A DNA stretch of 44,577 bases from Cyanobacteriota bacterium. Lineage in GTDB: Bacteria > Cyanobacteriota > Vampirovibrionia > Gastranaerophilales > UBA9971. Position 1 is the stretch's first letter, and each line of letters opens with the position of its first letter. The notes under the pieces were generated by a model. That model did no database searches. It was not told where the DNA came from and saw only the letters and a list, made by a program, of their open reading frames with translations. The DNA lies in assembly GCA_022703625.1 (NCBI GenBank), contig JAKLDH010000008.1:1-44577 (forward strand). Reading direction: 5' to 3'. Position numbers and translations under genes: made by a program. Below are positions 20,023 to 29,233 of the stretch, in pieces.

Positions 20023-21270
20023 AGAATTATTAACTACTGCCAGTAAATTAGGGTCTTTTATTCTTGACAAAAGCAAATCCCTGTCAATTTCTCCAGCCTG
20101 ACCCATTTTAGAGAGGGTTGTTATGACTTCACATATAACCACTTCGTCTTCCCCTTGTTTGAGAGCTGTTTTTATAAGATAAGGCGCGCTTTCTTCTGCT
20201 TCGAGTTCATTTAAAACCGCAATTGCCGCAAGTTTTCTTTTTATATCCGCTGACTCAAGTTCTTTTAAGAGCCTTTGGAACTGGGTTTTCCAGAACTCCT
20301 CATTTTCAAAAAGTAACAGATGATATATTTCATCGAGCTCCGCAAGGATGTCATGTTCTTCATCGTAGGTATATTGGGTGTTATTTATAAACAAACCGAA
20401 TTTTTGCTTGGATTTAAGCAGAATTTGGGCATATCTGCCTATCAAGTTATTTGTATGACCTGGTGATTTAGTTAAGTATATCAGTTTTTCAAGACATTCA
20501 AATATCTTAAAATCAAGTATAACGCACAGGGGCCATATTTCAGGAATTCCTGAAAGAATATTATCCAGGGCTTCGAGAGCAAGCGACTGTGTTTTTTCGT
20601 TTTCTTCATCAAATAACTCATATATATCAATTAAAGTTGCGATTTCACCGGCGATTAATTCTGCCATTCCTGAATTTTCCATTGATTCAAGAATAGGAAC
20701 AGCCGCTTCTTTTTTCCCGAATTTCGCAAGAAATTGGGCGGCTTCAATTCTTTCCCATTCGTCATCAGAGTTTAACTGATTTATATAATAATTATAAGAT
20801 TCTTCGTGATTTAAAATCCCCAAAGCTTCCGCCGCATTGCTTTTAAGTTCCTGATAGAAGCTTTTTGATATATTAAACAGGGTATCAATTGCTTTTGGAT
20901 AATTTACAAGACAAAAATACCGTGTAGCATAGATTTTTTCTTCAAGAGCGCCCTTTTCTAAAATCGTCAACATTTTTTCGTTCAAATTTTCGTCGGCATT
21001 TCTGCTGAGTCCTTCTGCCAGATATTCATCCCAGTCCCCTTCGTGAAACTTAAAAAGCTCAATAACTTTATCGGTATTTTCTTTTGTAATTTCATTTGCG
21101 AGGGCTTTTCCCGCTTTATGTTTTATATAACTGAATACATAGTCGGAATTTTCGAGAAGGCATTTCCAGGCATCAATATCAGGGGTATTTATAATTTTTT
21201 TCGCCGCTTCCTGTGTTTTTTGTTTATTTTTTCCCAACAACTCAGAAACGGTTTGATTTTCCAGCTTCAT
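20008..21270 (-). CDS. HEAT-repeat protein
   Basis: A 420-residue, acidic, all-helical protein. HEAT/PBS-lyase-like repeats are visible at about 130-200 (LKSNAAEALGILNHEESYN, ERIEAAQFLAKFGKKEAAV) and again at about 330-415 (DIKRKLAAIAVLNELEAEES, VICEVITTLSKMGQAGE). Such repeats form scaffolds for protein binding; no catalytic motif is seen. No signal peptide or membrane helix, so cytoplasmic. GGAG precedes the ATG by nine bases. Single gene upstream of the RlpA-like gene; partner unknown. Confidence 0.8.
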   Translation of the reverse strand: MKLENQTVSELLGKNKQKTQEAAKKIINTPDIDAWKCLLENSDYVFSYIKHKAGKALANEITKENTDKVIELFKFHEGDWDEYLAEGLSRNADENLNEKMLTILEKGALEEKIYATRYFCLVNYPKAIDTLFNISKSFYQELKSNAAEALGILNHEESYNYYINQLNSDDEWERIEAAQFLAKFGKKEAAVPILESMENSGMAELIAGEIATLIDIYELFDEENEKTQSLALEALDNILSGIPEIWPLCVILDFKIFECLEKLIYLTKSPGHTNNLIGRYAQILLKSKQKFGLFINNTQYTYDEEHDILAELDEIYHLLLFENEEFWKTQFQRLLKELESADIKRKLAAIAVLNELEAEESAPYLIKTALKQGEDEVVICEVITTLSKMGQAGEIDRDLLLSRIKDPNLLAVVNNSLRNG

Positions 21271-21431
21271 ATATAAAATCTCCGTAATTTTGTTTTTTTT
21301 AAATTATATAATAAAAGTCATTAATATGTTTACATTTAATGAGTTTCCCCCATTATCCGCAAGAAATTCATGTTAATTGCTTTTGTCGTTTAGCATAAAT
21401 ATCATCGCATAAACGCAGTTTATTTTTGAGT

Positions 21432-21896
21432 TTATGGACGGCCTCTAAATACATTATTTCCCTCTAATTTTAATAATTTCTGTTTAAGCTTAAGTCCGCC
21501 GGCATAACCGGTTAGCCCTCCATTTTGAGCGATAACCCTGTGGCAAGGGATAATTACAGGTATCGGATTTTTATTGCATGCCATGCCGACTGCCCTGTTT
21601 GCGTTTGAATTATTAATCGCCGCTGATATTTCTTTATACGTTACAGTCTTGCCATACGGGATTTTCAGCAATTCAGCCCAAACTTTTTGTTGAAAATCCG
21701 AGCCTTCAAGCGCAATTTCTAAATTAAATTTCTGCAATTCACCGGCAAAATATGCCTTTAATTGTTCAGTTAAAAGATTATAGCGTTTTTTTTCGGCTTT
21801 AATATCAATTGGACTGAAAGAAATTCTTTTTAATCCCTTTTCATCCCAAACAATAAATAAATTAACTGTTTTATTTTCAAAAACATCATAAAACAT
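21432..21896 (-). CDS. ogt: Methylated-DNA-protein-cysteine methyltransferase
   Basis: A 154-residue suicide repair protein that removes O6-alkyl groups from guanine (and O4 from thymine). The acceptor cysteine is C118 in VIIPCHRVIAQNGG. The helix-turn-helix DNA-binding part is FQQKVWAELLKIPYGKTVTY with NRAVGMACNKNP before the active site. The short N-terminal domain is the Ogt type, without the Ada regulatory domain. It begins 6 bp after the leuS stop, so the two genes are probably cotranscribed. Confidence 0.93.
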   Translation of the reverse strand: MFYDVFENKTVNLFIVWDEKGLKRISFSPIDIKAEKKRYNLLTEQLKAYFAGELQKFNLEIALEGSDFQQKVWAELLKIPYGKTVTYKEISAAINNSNANRAVGMACNKNPIPVIIPCHRVIAQNGGLTGYAGGLKLKQKLLKLEGNNVFRGRP

Positions 21897-21902
21897 TAGC
21901 TT

Positions 21903-24383
21903 TTACTTAATTACAATGTTAATAAGCCTGTTAGGGACCACTATAATCTTTACAATTTCCTTTCCTTCCGTATAACCCTGTATTTTTTCCAGGCTTAAAG
22001 CGGCAGTTTCAATAGCTTCCCTTGAAACATCCAGAGCCATGTCTATAGTATCCCTTAATTTCCCGTTAACCTGAACAGCAATAGTTAGATTTTCAGACTT
22101 AGTAAGCTTTTCATCATATTTAGGGAATGCTTTTTCGTGTATTGAAAACTCTCCGCCGAATTCGCTCCAGATTTCTTCTGATAAATGAGGAGTTATAGGT
22201 GCCATAAGTCTTACAAGAGTAAATATAGCCTGACTTAATACAGCTTTATCATCGCCGGAATAGTCTTTTTTGTCTTTTATATAATCATAAAGACTATTTA
22301 CAAACTCGCGACACTTGCTTATTGCTGTGTTAAACTGGAACTCTGCGCTTATATCAGATGAAATTCCCTTGATCGTCTTATGTGTTTCCCTTGTAAGATC
22401 ACGGTTTTCTTTAGACAGGACGTCTATATTTAGTTCAGGATAGTTGAAAACAAGGTTTTCACGACAGTTATAAATAAGCCTCCAGACTCTGTTCAAGAAT
22501 TTATAACAGCCTTCCGCTCCTGCGTCAGTCCAGTCAAAATCTCTTTCCGGCGGAGAATCGCTCAATATAAATAGTCTTGCGGTATCAGCCCCGAAATTTT
22601 CAAAAATTTCATCTGGATCAACGGTATTGCCTTTGGATTTACTCATTTTTGATCCGTCTTTTAAAACCATACCCTGCGTTAACAGGTTTTCAAACGGCTC
22701 GTCAAAGTTTATAAGTCCTCTATCCCGCAAGAATTTTACGAAAAATCTTGAATATAAAAGATGTAAAATGGCATGCTCAATTCCGCCGACATATTGGTTA
22801 ACGTTCATCCATTGGTTTACCAGCTCTGAATCAAAGACTTTTTCGCTGTTTTTGGGGTCAATATATCTGAGATAATACCAACTGCTGCAAATAAAGGTAT
22901 CCATGGTGTCTGTTTCACGCTTTGCAGGAGCGTCACAAACAGGACAGTCGACATTTACAAACGCATTAGACGTTGCAATAGGCGATTTACCCTGAATTTT
23001 AAAATCAACATCTTTTGGAAGCAATACAGGCAGATTTTTATCGGGAACAATTCCGCATTTTTCGCAATAAATCATTGGAATTGGAGCTCCCCAATAACGT
23101 TGCCTGCTTATTAACCAATCACGCAGTCTGAATTGTGTCTGGCTATATCCTACATTATTAGCTTCAGCCCATTCGGCAATTTTTTTCTTTGCGGTTTCAT
23201 TGTCTAAACCGTCGAATTCGCCTGAATTAATCATTGTTCCGGCTTCTGTGTACGCCTCTGGCAAGGCTGTATCGGTTTTTTTATCAACAGGTTTAATTAC
23301 TTCAATAACTGGAAGATTAAATTTTTTCGCAAACCCAAAATCTCTTGCGTCATGGGCAGGAACACCCATTACTGCTCCTGTTCCATATTCAACAAGGACA
23401 TAATCGCCTGTCCATACTGGAACTTTTTGTCCGTTAAAAGGGTTAATCACATGCGCGCCCAAAGGAACTCCTGTTTTCGGTCTTTCTGTTGAAGTTCGTT
23501 CTATTTCAGTAAGTTTTTTTGCGTTTTCTATATATTCATAAACTTTTTCTCTATTTTCATCAGTGATTAGTTTTTCTATTTCCGGATATTCAGGAGATAT
23601 TGCCATAAAAGTTACGCCAAATACTGTGTCTGGTCTTGTTGTATAAACAGGAATTTCCATTCCTTTTCTTTCTGCGACTTTAAAATTTAAAATTGTCCCT
23701 GAAGATTTGCCGATCCAGTTTTTTTGCATAAGCTTAACCTTTTCGGGCCAGCCTTTTAGCTTATCTAAATCCTGCAAAAGCTCTTCTGCGTAGTCAGTGA
23801 TTTTTAAAAACCATTGTGAAAGTTTTTTCTTTGTAACTTCTTCATCGCAACGCCAGCACTTTCCGTCTATTACCTGTTCATTTGCAAGAACTGTAGCGCA
23901 TTTTTCGCACCAATTAACGGGGGATTCCTTTTTATATGCCAATCCTGCTTTATAAAACTCTAAAAATAACCATTGTGTCCATTTATAATAGTCTTCTTTA
24001 CAGGTCGCAATTTCTCTGTCCCAGTCATACGCCAACCCAAGCTGTTTAAGCTGAGCTCTCATGTAATCTATATTGGCAAAAGTCCATTCAGCGGGATTTT
24101 TTCCCGACTGAATAGCGGCGTTTTCCGCAGGAAGTCCGAAGCTATCCCATCCCATCGGATGTAAAACATTGTATCCGGTCATTTTTTTAAAACGAGCAAT
24201 AACATCTGTAATTGTATAATTTCTCACATGCCCCATATGAAGTCTGCCTGAGGGGTATGGAAACATTGAAAGAGCGTAATACTTAGGTTTATCTGATTCA
24301 TCGGGAGTTTTATAAGTTTGTTTTTCTTCCCAGATTTTTTGCCATTTTTTTTCTATTTCCTGCGGGGCATAATGTTCTTTCAA
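21903..24383 (-). CDS. leuS: Leucyl-tRNA synthetase
   Basis: An 826-residue class I aminoacyl-tRNA synthetase that charges tRNA-Leu. The HIGH signature is HMGH at 49-52 (PSGRLHMGHVRNY) and the KMSKS loop is DGSKMSKSKGNTVDPDEI. A zinc-ribbon-like pair (CEKC / CWRC) at about 157-178 and a second (CEKCG / CPVC) near 440-475 frame the catalytic core. The CP1 editing domain (TTRPDTVFGVTFMAISPEY) is present, so misacylated tRNA should be corrected. The C-terminal anticodon-binding domain is complete. Followed by ogt. Confidence 0.97.
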   Translation of the reverse strand: MKEHYAPQEIEKKWQKIWEEKQTYKTPDESDKPKYYALSMFPYPSGRLHMGHVRNYTITDVIARFKKMTGYNVLHPMGWDSFGLPAENAAIQSGKNPAEWTFANIDYMRAQLKQLGLAYDWDREIATCKEDYYKWTQWLFLEFYKAGLAYKKESPVNWCEKCATVLANEQVIDGKCWRCDEEVTKKKLSQWFLKITDYAEELLQDLDKLKGWPEKVKLMQKNWIGKSSGTILNFKVAERKGMEIPVYTTRPDTVFGVTFMAISPEYPEIEKLITDENREKVYEYIENAKKLTEIERTSTERPKTGVPLGAHVINPFNGQKVPVWTGDYVLVEYGTGAVMGVPAHDARDFGFAKKFNLPVIEVIKPVDKKTDTALPEAYTEAGTMINSGEFDGLDNETAKKKIAEWAEANNVGYSQTQFRLRDWLISRQRYWGAPIPMIYCEKCGIVPDKNLPVLLPKDVDFKIQGKSPIATSNAFVNVDCPVCDAPAKRETDTMDTFICSSWYYLRYIDPKNSEKVFDSELVNQWMNVNQYVGGIEHAILHLLYSRFFVKFLRDRGLINFDEPFENLLTQGMVLKDGSKMSKSKGNTVDPDEIFENFGADTARLFILSDSPPERDFDWTDAGAEGCYKFLNRVWRLIYNCRENLVFNYPELNIDVLSKENRDLTRETHKTIKGISSDISAEFQFNTAISKCREFVNSLYDYIKDKKDYSGDDKAVLSQAIFTLVRLMAPITPHLSEEIWSEFGGEFSIHEKAFPKYDEKLTKSENLTIAVQVNGKLRDTIDMALDVSREAIETAALSLEKIQGYTEGKEIVKIIVVPNRLINIVIK

Positions 24384-24486
24384 TTTATTTTATCCTTTTA
24401 AAATTAACTTAAATTATAGTATATTTTTTAATTATATAAAAAAATCAGTTTAAACAATATTAAAAAATCGGTAAATAAAAAAAGAC

Positions 24487-24650
24487 AGTTTTTGTAAATC
24501 TTTAATTTGCGGGAGTTTTAACTCATTTATACAGCAAAGCCGCAACTCCCGCAACCCCCTTACTCAGTCCATATGACTAAGCAGACTGTAAATATTAGCT
24601 TTTTAAGCAATTAACGAAAACTTATTTAGATTGACATAGTATAAAATACT
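24487..24650. repeat. Family A repeat, reversed and diverged copy
   Basis: Read on the minus strand it has the family A head (AAGTTTTCGTTAATTGCTTA) and tail, with a hairpin GCGGGAGTT / AACTCCCGC that holds the internal AACTCATTTATACAGCAAAG segment. It lies between the divergent leuS and MBL genes and may include their promoters. Confidence 0.65.
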
Positions 24651-24710
24651 TGGCTAAGTTAAAAAATTAATTTACAATAAATATAATAAGTTCAAAAGAG
24701 TTTTAAAGAA

Positions 24711-25673
24711 ATGACGAAAAAAACCGGTGAATTTAAAGTTAAATTTAGAGGAGTAAGAGGTAGTTATCCTGTCTGCGCAAGTAATCAGGTAAAATACGGA
24801 GGAAACACTTCCTGCGTAGAAGTGTCCATAAACGGCAGATTAATTGTTATAGACGGCGGAACAGGCATTATAAATCTTGGCGGCGATCTTGTTCGGGACT
24901 ATATAGCAAGCGGCGCAAGCTCTGAAAGTAGAAAACCCATTGAAGCGGTGCTTTTGTTCAGTCATTCCCATCTTGATCATATTCAGGGATTCCCGTTTTT
25001 TAAACCGGCATACATAAAAAACAGCAATATTTATATGTATGGATTCAGACCAAGAAACAAAGATTTTGAACAGGTGCTTGCAGAAACAATTTTTGACCCG
25101 ATTTTTCCTATAGAACTTAAGGAAATGTCAGCAAATATTTTTATAAATAACCTTCTGGAAACTCATGCCTTAATCATTTATCCCGATAAAGCGGAGCCGG
25201 AAAAAGTTAAACTGAATGATGAATGTGAAATACAAATCCCTGAAGACGCTATTCTGATAAAATGCTCAAAAAGCTATGCGCATCCGAAAGATGGGGTTTT
25301 AAATTTTAGAATAAGCTGTAACGGTAAGTCCATGGTCTATGCAAGCGATAAAGAAAGCTATATTGGCGGCGATAGCAAGTTTACAACTTTTGCCAGAAAC
25401 GCTGATTTATTAATACATGACGCTCAATATACAATGGAAGACTATGTTTCCCCGATTATTCCGAAGCAGGGTTACGGGCACAGCACTCCTGATATGGCGA
25501 TAGAAGCGGCAAAACTTGCTAATGTTAAGCAACTGATTCTTTTTCATCTTGATCCAAATTATAACGATGATTTTCTGGATAAAATGGAAAAGAAAGCAAA
25601 AGGGCTGTTTAATAACTTATTAATGGCATACGAAGGTCTTGAAGTTGATTTAATGCAAACAGCCAATCGTTAA
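24711..25673 (+). CDS. Metallo-beta-lactamase-fold hydrolase
   Basis: A 320-residue protein of the MBL-fold family (PhnP/RNase Z-like branch). The zinc-binding motif is SHSHLDHIQG (about 85-94), supported by VIDGGTG earlier, IHDAQY and GYGHSTPDMA later, and LFHLDPNYND near the end. Family members hydrolyse phosphodiesters or related bonds; the substrate here is not evident. No signal peptide, so cytoplasmic. Followed 8 bp later by a TPR protein, with which it probably forms a two-gene operon. Confidence 0.85.
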   Translation: MTKKTGEFKVKFRGVRGSYPVCASNQVKYGGNTSCVEVSINGRLIVIDGGTGIINLGGDLVRDYIASGASSESRKPIEAVLLFSHSHLDHIQGFPFFKPAYIKNSNIYMYGFRPRNKDFEQVLAETIFDPIFPIELKEMSANIFINNLLETHALIIYPDKAEPEKVKLNDECEIQIPEDAILIKCSKSYAHPKDGVLNFRISCNGKSMVYASDKESYIGGDSKFTTFARNADLLIHDAQYTMEDYVSPIIPKQGYGHSTPDMAIEAAKLANVKQLILFHLDPNYNDDFLDKMEKKAKGLFNNLLMAYEGLEVDLMQTANR

Positions 25674-25681
25674 ATTAAAAA

Positions 25682-26233
25682 ATGGTTTTAATTTTTAAAT
25701 TTTTAATTATTTTATCAATTTTTGTTTTTTGTCAGGGAAGTTTTTTTGTTATTGACCCTTCCAAAAACGCTGTGTGGCATAATGAACAGGGATTGTTTTT
25801 TTTGGAATTAAAATACTATGGAGCGGCAATAAATGAATTCCGGCTTGCGATAATGCTTAATCCGGAATCAGAAGCTTCGGCGACTTTTTATAATAATCTT
25901 GGCAAAGCTTATTATAAAATCGGCGATTATGACCATGCTGAGGCAAGTTTTCAAAAAGCTGCGCAGCTTAAGCCTTACTATATTGAATATTGCGAAAATC
26001 TTATTATGGTTTGCAAAGAAAAGAACACTTTATATATATTAGCCAAAAAGTATGAACAGCTTATAAAAAACAATGGCAATAACTTACAGGCTCTTCTTAT
26101 GCTGGGGCTTATAAACAAAAAATATGGCAATAATAAATATGCGCTGGATTTTTTCAGGAAATTTATATTTCTTGCGCCGGATTTAAGAATTTCCGGCGAA
26201 GTTAAAACCTTTATAAAAGAGTTAGAAAAATAA
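25682..26233 (+). CDS. Exported or membrane-anchored TPR protein
   Basis: A 183-residue protein with an N-terminal hydrophobic segment (about 1-22, FKFLIILSIFVFCQGSFFVI) acting as signal or anchor, then three or so tetratricopeptide repeats. The clearest are about 66-99 (ATFYNNLGKAYYKIGDYDHA) and about 132-165 (LQALLMLGLINKKYGNNKYA). TPRs mediate protein-protein contacts. No Shine-Dalgarno site is obvious before the ATG, which lies only 8 bp after the MBL gene. Partner unknown. Confidence 0.8.
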   Translation: MVLIFKFLIILSIFVFCQGSFFVIDPSKNAVWHNEQGLFFLELKYYGAAINEFRLAIMLNPESEASATFYNNLGKAYYKIGDYDHAEASFQKAAQLKPYYIEYCENLIMVCKEKNTLYILAKKYEQLIKNNGNNLQALLMLGLINKKYGNNKYALDFFRKFIFLAPDLRISGEVKTFIKELEK

Positions 26234-26246
26234 AAAATTATTGTTG

Positions 26247-26547
26247 TGTTAAGTTAATTTTGTAGAATAGAAAATAATATATAGACCGATAATATTTTTT
26301 ATGTAAAAAACCAAGAAAAAACAAAAAGTGAGCATTTGAATACAAGGGGGTTCGGGGGCTTGCCCCTGACAGTCTTGTCCCCTTGGGGTTCAGTTTTTCT
26401 TTTCTTTGCTTCGTTTCTTTTCTTTTTGCGTTCAAAAAGAAAAGAAATGAAGAAACGGCAAGCATTGCATACTGGAAAGATGCTGAAACAAGTTCAGCAT
26501 GACGATTTTCACGTTTATTAAAAAATTACATAAAAAATATTATCGGT
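26247..26547. mobile_element. MITE-like element family B, copy 1 (right end lost)
   Basis: This ~300-bp non-coding element is a clear homologue of 41421-41757. It starts TGTTAAGTTAATTTTGTAGA, has the sub-terminal CGATAATATTTTTTATGTAA matched by its complement at 26528-26546, and a central hairpin around 26405-26450 (CTTTTCTTTTTGCG / CAAAAAGAAAAG). The outer right repeat is missing; a partial family A repeat begins there instead (ATACCAATCAAAATAAG at 26569). Confidence 0.8.
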
Positions 26548-26565
26548 ATAGAAAGCTATACCAAT

Positions 26566-26650
26566 CAAAATAAGTTTTCGTTAATTTGTTAAAATTAAGG
26601 CTTTACAAAAATCATCTTTTTCATTTGCCGTTTAATGACTGATATTAGAA
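26566..26650. repeat. Family A repeat, internally deleted
   Basis: The head (ATACCAATC, AAGTTTTCGTTAATTTGTTA) is joined directly to the tail (AATTAAGGCTTTACAAAAAT); both internal hairpins are absent. It follows the truncated family B element. Confidence 0.7.
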
Positions 26651-26681
26651 GCTGTTGCGTTAAAACCTTAAAGGCAGGCTC

Positions 26682-27617
26682 TTACTTATCTTCTTTTTTA
26701 AAAGCTATTGAAGGAAATTCCAGCGGAAAAATTTTTTGAAATTTAAATTTGCTTTTTTCTTTAATTTCATCATCAGATTTTTCTTTGACAGACTCAGAAA
26801 GCCCATATAAAAACTCTAATTCTGATTTTAGCTGATCCAGGCTGGAAATAATTGTTAAAGTTCCTCCCTGCGCTATAGATATATTTCCGGTTTCTTCGGA
26901 AACTACAAGGCAAGTTGCGTCTGAAATTTCTGACATTCCAATAGCCGCTCTATGTCTTGTGCCATATTGCCAGCTTAATTTTGGATTCTCAGTGAGCGGA
27001 AGCAAAACCCCTGAAGCATGTATCCTGTCTTGTTTTATAACAACAGCGCCGTCATGCAGAGGCGTATTAGGATGAAAAATAGTTAAAATTAACTCCGCGC
27101 TTATAACTGAATTTAGTTTTGTTCCCACTTCCAAAACATTTTCCATTTCGCTGGAATTGTAAAAGACAATTAATGCGCCGGTATGAGATTTACTCAGATG
27201 TTTAACGGCATCTATAATTTCATCTATAATTGTATTTATATCATATTCACTGTCAGCATTGATAATATGTTTATTTAAAAACCCTTTTTGCCCTAAATAA
27301 CCAAGAATCCGCCTTAATTCCGGCTGGAAAATAACAACCAACGAGAATATAACGATATTAACAACACTTTCAAGAACTTTGCTGATAATTTGCAAATTAA
27401 AGACCTTGCTCATAATAAGAGCTAAAATAAGCGTCAAAATGCCTTTAAGCAATTGTTCAGCGTGACTTCCTGCAATAAATTTATAAATTCTATAAACAAT
27501 AAAGCCTAAAATGAAAATTTCCAGAATATTAATTGGTCGCATTTGTACATTAAAGGACAATAACGAGCCTGTTAAGTCCAAAAAAGACTGGAATATTTGC
27601 GGTAATTGTTCGAACAT
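26682..27617 (-). CDS. cdaA: Diadenylate cyclase CdaA (c-di-AMP synthase)
   Basis: A 311-residue membrane enzyme that joins two ATP into the second messenger c-di-AMP, which controls potassium and osmotic balance and cell-wall homeostasis. Three N-terminal membrane helices (about 30-50, 57-75, 80-98) precede the DAC domain. The catalytic motifs are DGA (189-191, PLHDGAVVIK) and RHR (221-223, GTRHRAAIG). A charged C-terminal extension (about 270-311) is not part of the domain. It lies 60 bp after lysA on the same strand; lysA-cdaA adjacency is also familiar from cyanobacteria. Confidence 0.93.
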   Translation of the reverse strand: MFEQLPQIFQSFLDLTGSLLSFNVQMRPINILEIFILGFIVYRIYKFIAGSHAEQLLKGILTLILALIMSKVFNLQIISKVLESVVNIVIFSLVVIFQPELRRILGYLGQKGFLNKHIINADSEYDINTIIDEIIDAVKHLSKSHTGALIVFYNSSEMENVLEVGTKLNSVISAELILTIFHPNTPLHDGAVVIKQDRIHASGVLLPLTENPKLSWQYGTRHRAAIGMSEISDATCLVVSEETGNISIAQGGTLTIISSLDQLKSELEFLYGLSESVKEKSDDEIKEKSKFKFQKIFPLEFPSIAFKKEDK

Positions 27618-27677
27618 TTACGACCAGCCTCTTCTTAAATGTAAAAACAGTTACAGGATTTTAAAAAAGACTTAATC

Positions 27678-29033
27678 TTAATGATTATTGCAACTGCATC
27701 CGCTTTTAGCAAGCCTCTCCGGTATTAAATCATAAGATATTAAATCCTGATAACTTTCTCTTTTTATTATAACATCAGACTGACCTTTGTGTACAATAAT
27801 TGCTGCGGGTTTTCCTACTCTATTGTATTGGCTTGCCATTGAGTAATTATAAGCCCCTGTTGCGGGAATGCATATTATATCTCCAGGATTTATATTTGGC
27901 AAATTAATGTCCTTTATTAAAATATCACCTGATTCACAGTATCTTCCGGCGATGGTTACAACTTCTTCGGGATTACTGTTCGCTTTATTTGCCACGATAG
28001 CTGTATATTTTGCCTGATACATAGACGGTCTGGGATTGTCAGCCATTCCTCCGTCAACCGCAATATATTTTCTGCCGTCTGTAACCTGTTTATAACTTCC
28101 CGCTGTATACAAAGTAACGCCTGAATTGCATATAATGCTTCTGCCCGGCTCTATTATCAGTTTTATTCCATTTAAATTGTTTTTATTTAGATTTTCTTTA
28201 AAAGCGTCTGTTATTATTGCGCCCATGTCATATACAGAAAGCGGGTCTTCATCTTCGGTGTGTTTTACGCCGATACCGCCGCCTATATTCATTTCAGCGA
28301 GCGCTATTTCAAATTTTTCCCGAATTTTTACAAATTGTTCAAAAATAATTTTTATAAGATCAACATAAACGTCTTTTTCAAAAATTTGTGAACCAATATG
28401 AGCATGCAATCCTTTTAATTCAAGGTTTTCGTAATTATTTTTTATTTTTAAAACAGCTTCATCAAGCTGGGCAAGGTCAAATCCGAATTTACTGTCAATA
28501 TGTCCTGTTTTAATGTATTCATGCGTATGACATTCTATGCCAGGGGTTATTCTGAGGAGAATATCAACTTTTTTCTCGTGATTTTTAGCTATTTCATTAA
28601 GCAATTCGAGCTCATAAAAATTATCAACGGTAATTCTGCCCATTCCGCAATAAAGAGCAAGTTTAAGTTCATCTATAGTTTTATTATTTCCGTTAAAATA
28701 ACATTTTTGCATTGGAAATCCTGAATTTATGGCTGTATAGATTTCCCCGCCGGAAACCACATCAAGACCCAAGCCTTCATCCTTCATTATTTTGCAAACA
28801 GCTCTTGTCATAAACGCTTTTGAGGCGTATAAAACAGAAACATCGGCATAAGAAGAAAAAGCTTCTTTATATTGCCTGCAACAGGTTCTTATTCCTTCTT
28901 CATCATATACATAAAGCGGGGACGCATATTTTTTCACCAATTCGACAGTATCGCATCCACCTATTTCAAGGTGATTTTTATCGTTAATTTTTGCCGTAAG
29001 CGGCAGTATTGACTGATTTACAGTGGTTTGCAT
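27678..29033 (-). CDS. lysA: Diaminopimelate decarboxylase
   Basis: A 451-residue PLP enzyme that converts meso-diaminopimelate to lysine, the last step of lysine synthesis. The PLP lysine is in VLYASKAF (K72). Other signatures are HIGSQIFE, the GGGIG phosphate loop, IEPGRSI and YCESGDIL with the substrate Cys. The frame is open upstream to 29183, but the ATG at 29033 is chosen because AAAGGA lies seven bases before it and the family begins there; the extra 50 codons are low-complexity. Followed by cdaA. Confidence 0.95.
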   Translation of the reverse strand: MQTTVNQSILPLTAKINDKNHLEIGGCDTVELVKKYASPLYVYDEEGIRTCCRQYKEAFSSYADVSVLYASKAFMTRAVCKIMKDEGLGLDVVSGGEIYTAINSGFPMQKCYFNGNNKTIDELKLALYCGMGRITVDNFYELELLNEIAKNHEKKVDILLRITPGIECHTHEYIKTGHIDSKFGFDLAQLDEAVLKIKNNYENLELKGLHAHIGSQIFEKDVYVDLIKIIFEQFVKIREKFEIALAEMNIGGGIGVKHTEDEDPLSVYDMGAIITDAFKENLNKNNLNGIKLIIEPGRSIICNSGVTLYTAGSYKQVTDGRKYIAVDGGMADNPRPSMYQAKYTAIVANKANSNPEEVVTIAGRYCESGDILIKDINLPNINPGDIICIPATGAYNYSMASQYNRVGKPAAIIVHKGQSDVIIKRESYQDLISYDLIPERLAKSGCSCNNH

Positions 29034-29233
29034 TATTAATCCTTTCAGATTTTTCAAAATATTATTATTTAATGATATTGTAAACGCATTTAATGCCAAC
29101 TTGCAATCAAATAAATAATCCTTGATTAAAAGCGAATTGATATTTAAAGAGATAATAAAAATTGCCATACCCGCTCTTTTCAAATATATTATATTAAACT
29201 GTATTTTATAAAAAAAGCTCTGTTCTTTATATT

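Noticed and set aside
24384-24710. T-box or other riboswitch upstream of leuS
   Set aside because: No T-box consensus or specifier hairpin is visible; the region is mostly a family A repeat.
26238-26521. Short frames on both strands inside the family B element
   Set aside because: They come from the poly-pyrimidine hairpin and GTTCAGCATGACG repeat; the equivalent frames in the second copy (41423-41735) differ in length and are not conserved as proteins.
29034-29183. N-terminal extension of lysA by 50 codons
   Set aside because: Low-complexity, no homology to the family start, and a good Shine-Dalgarno site precedes the inner ATG.
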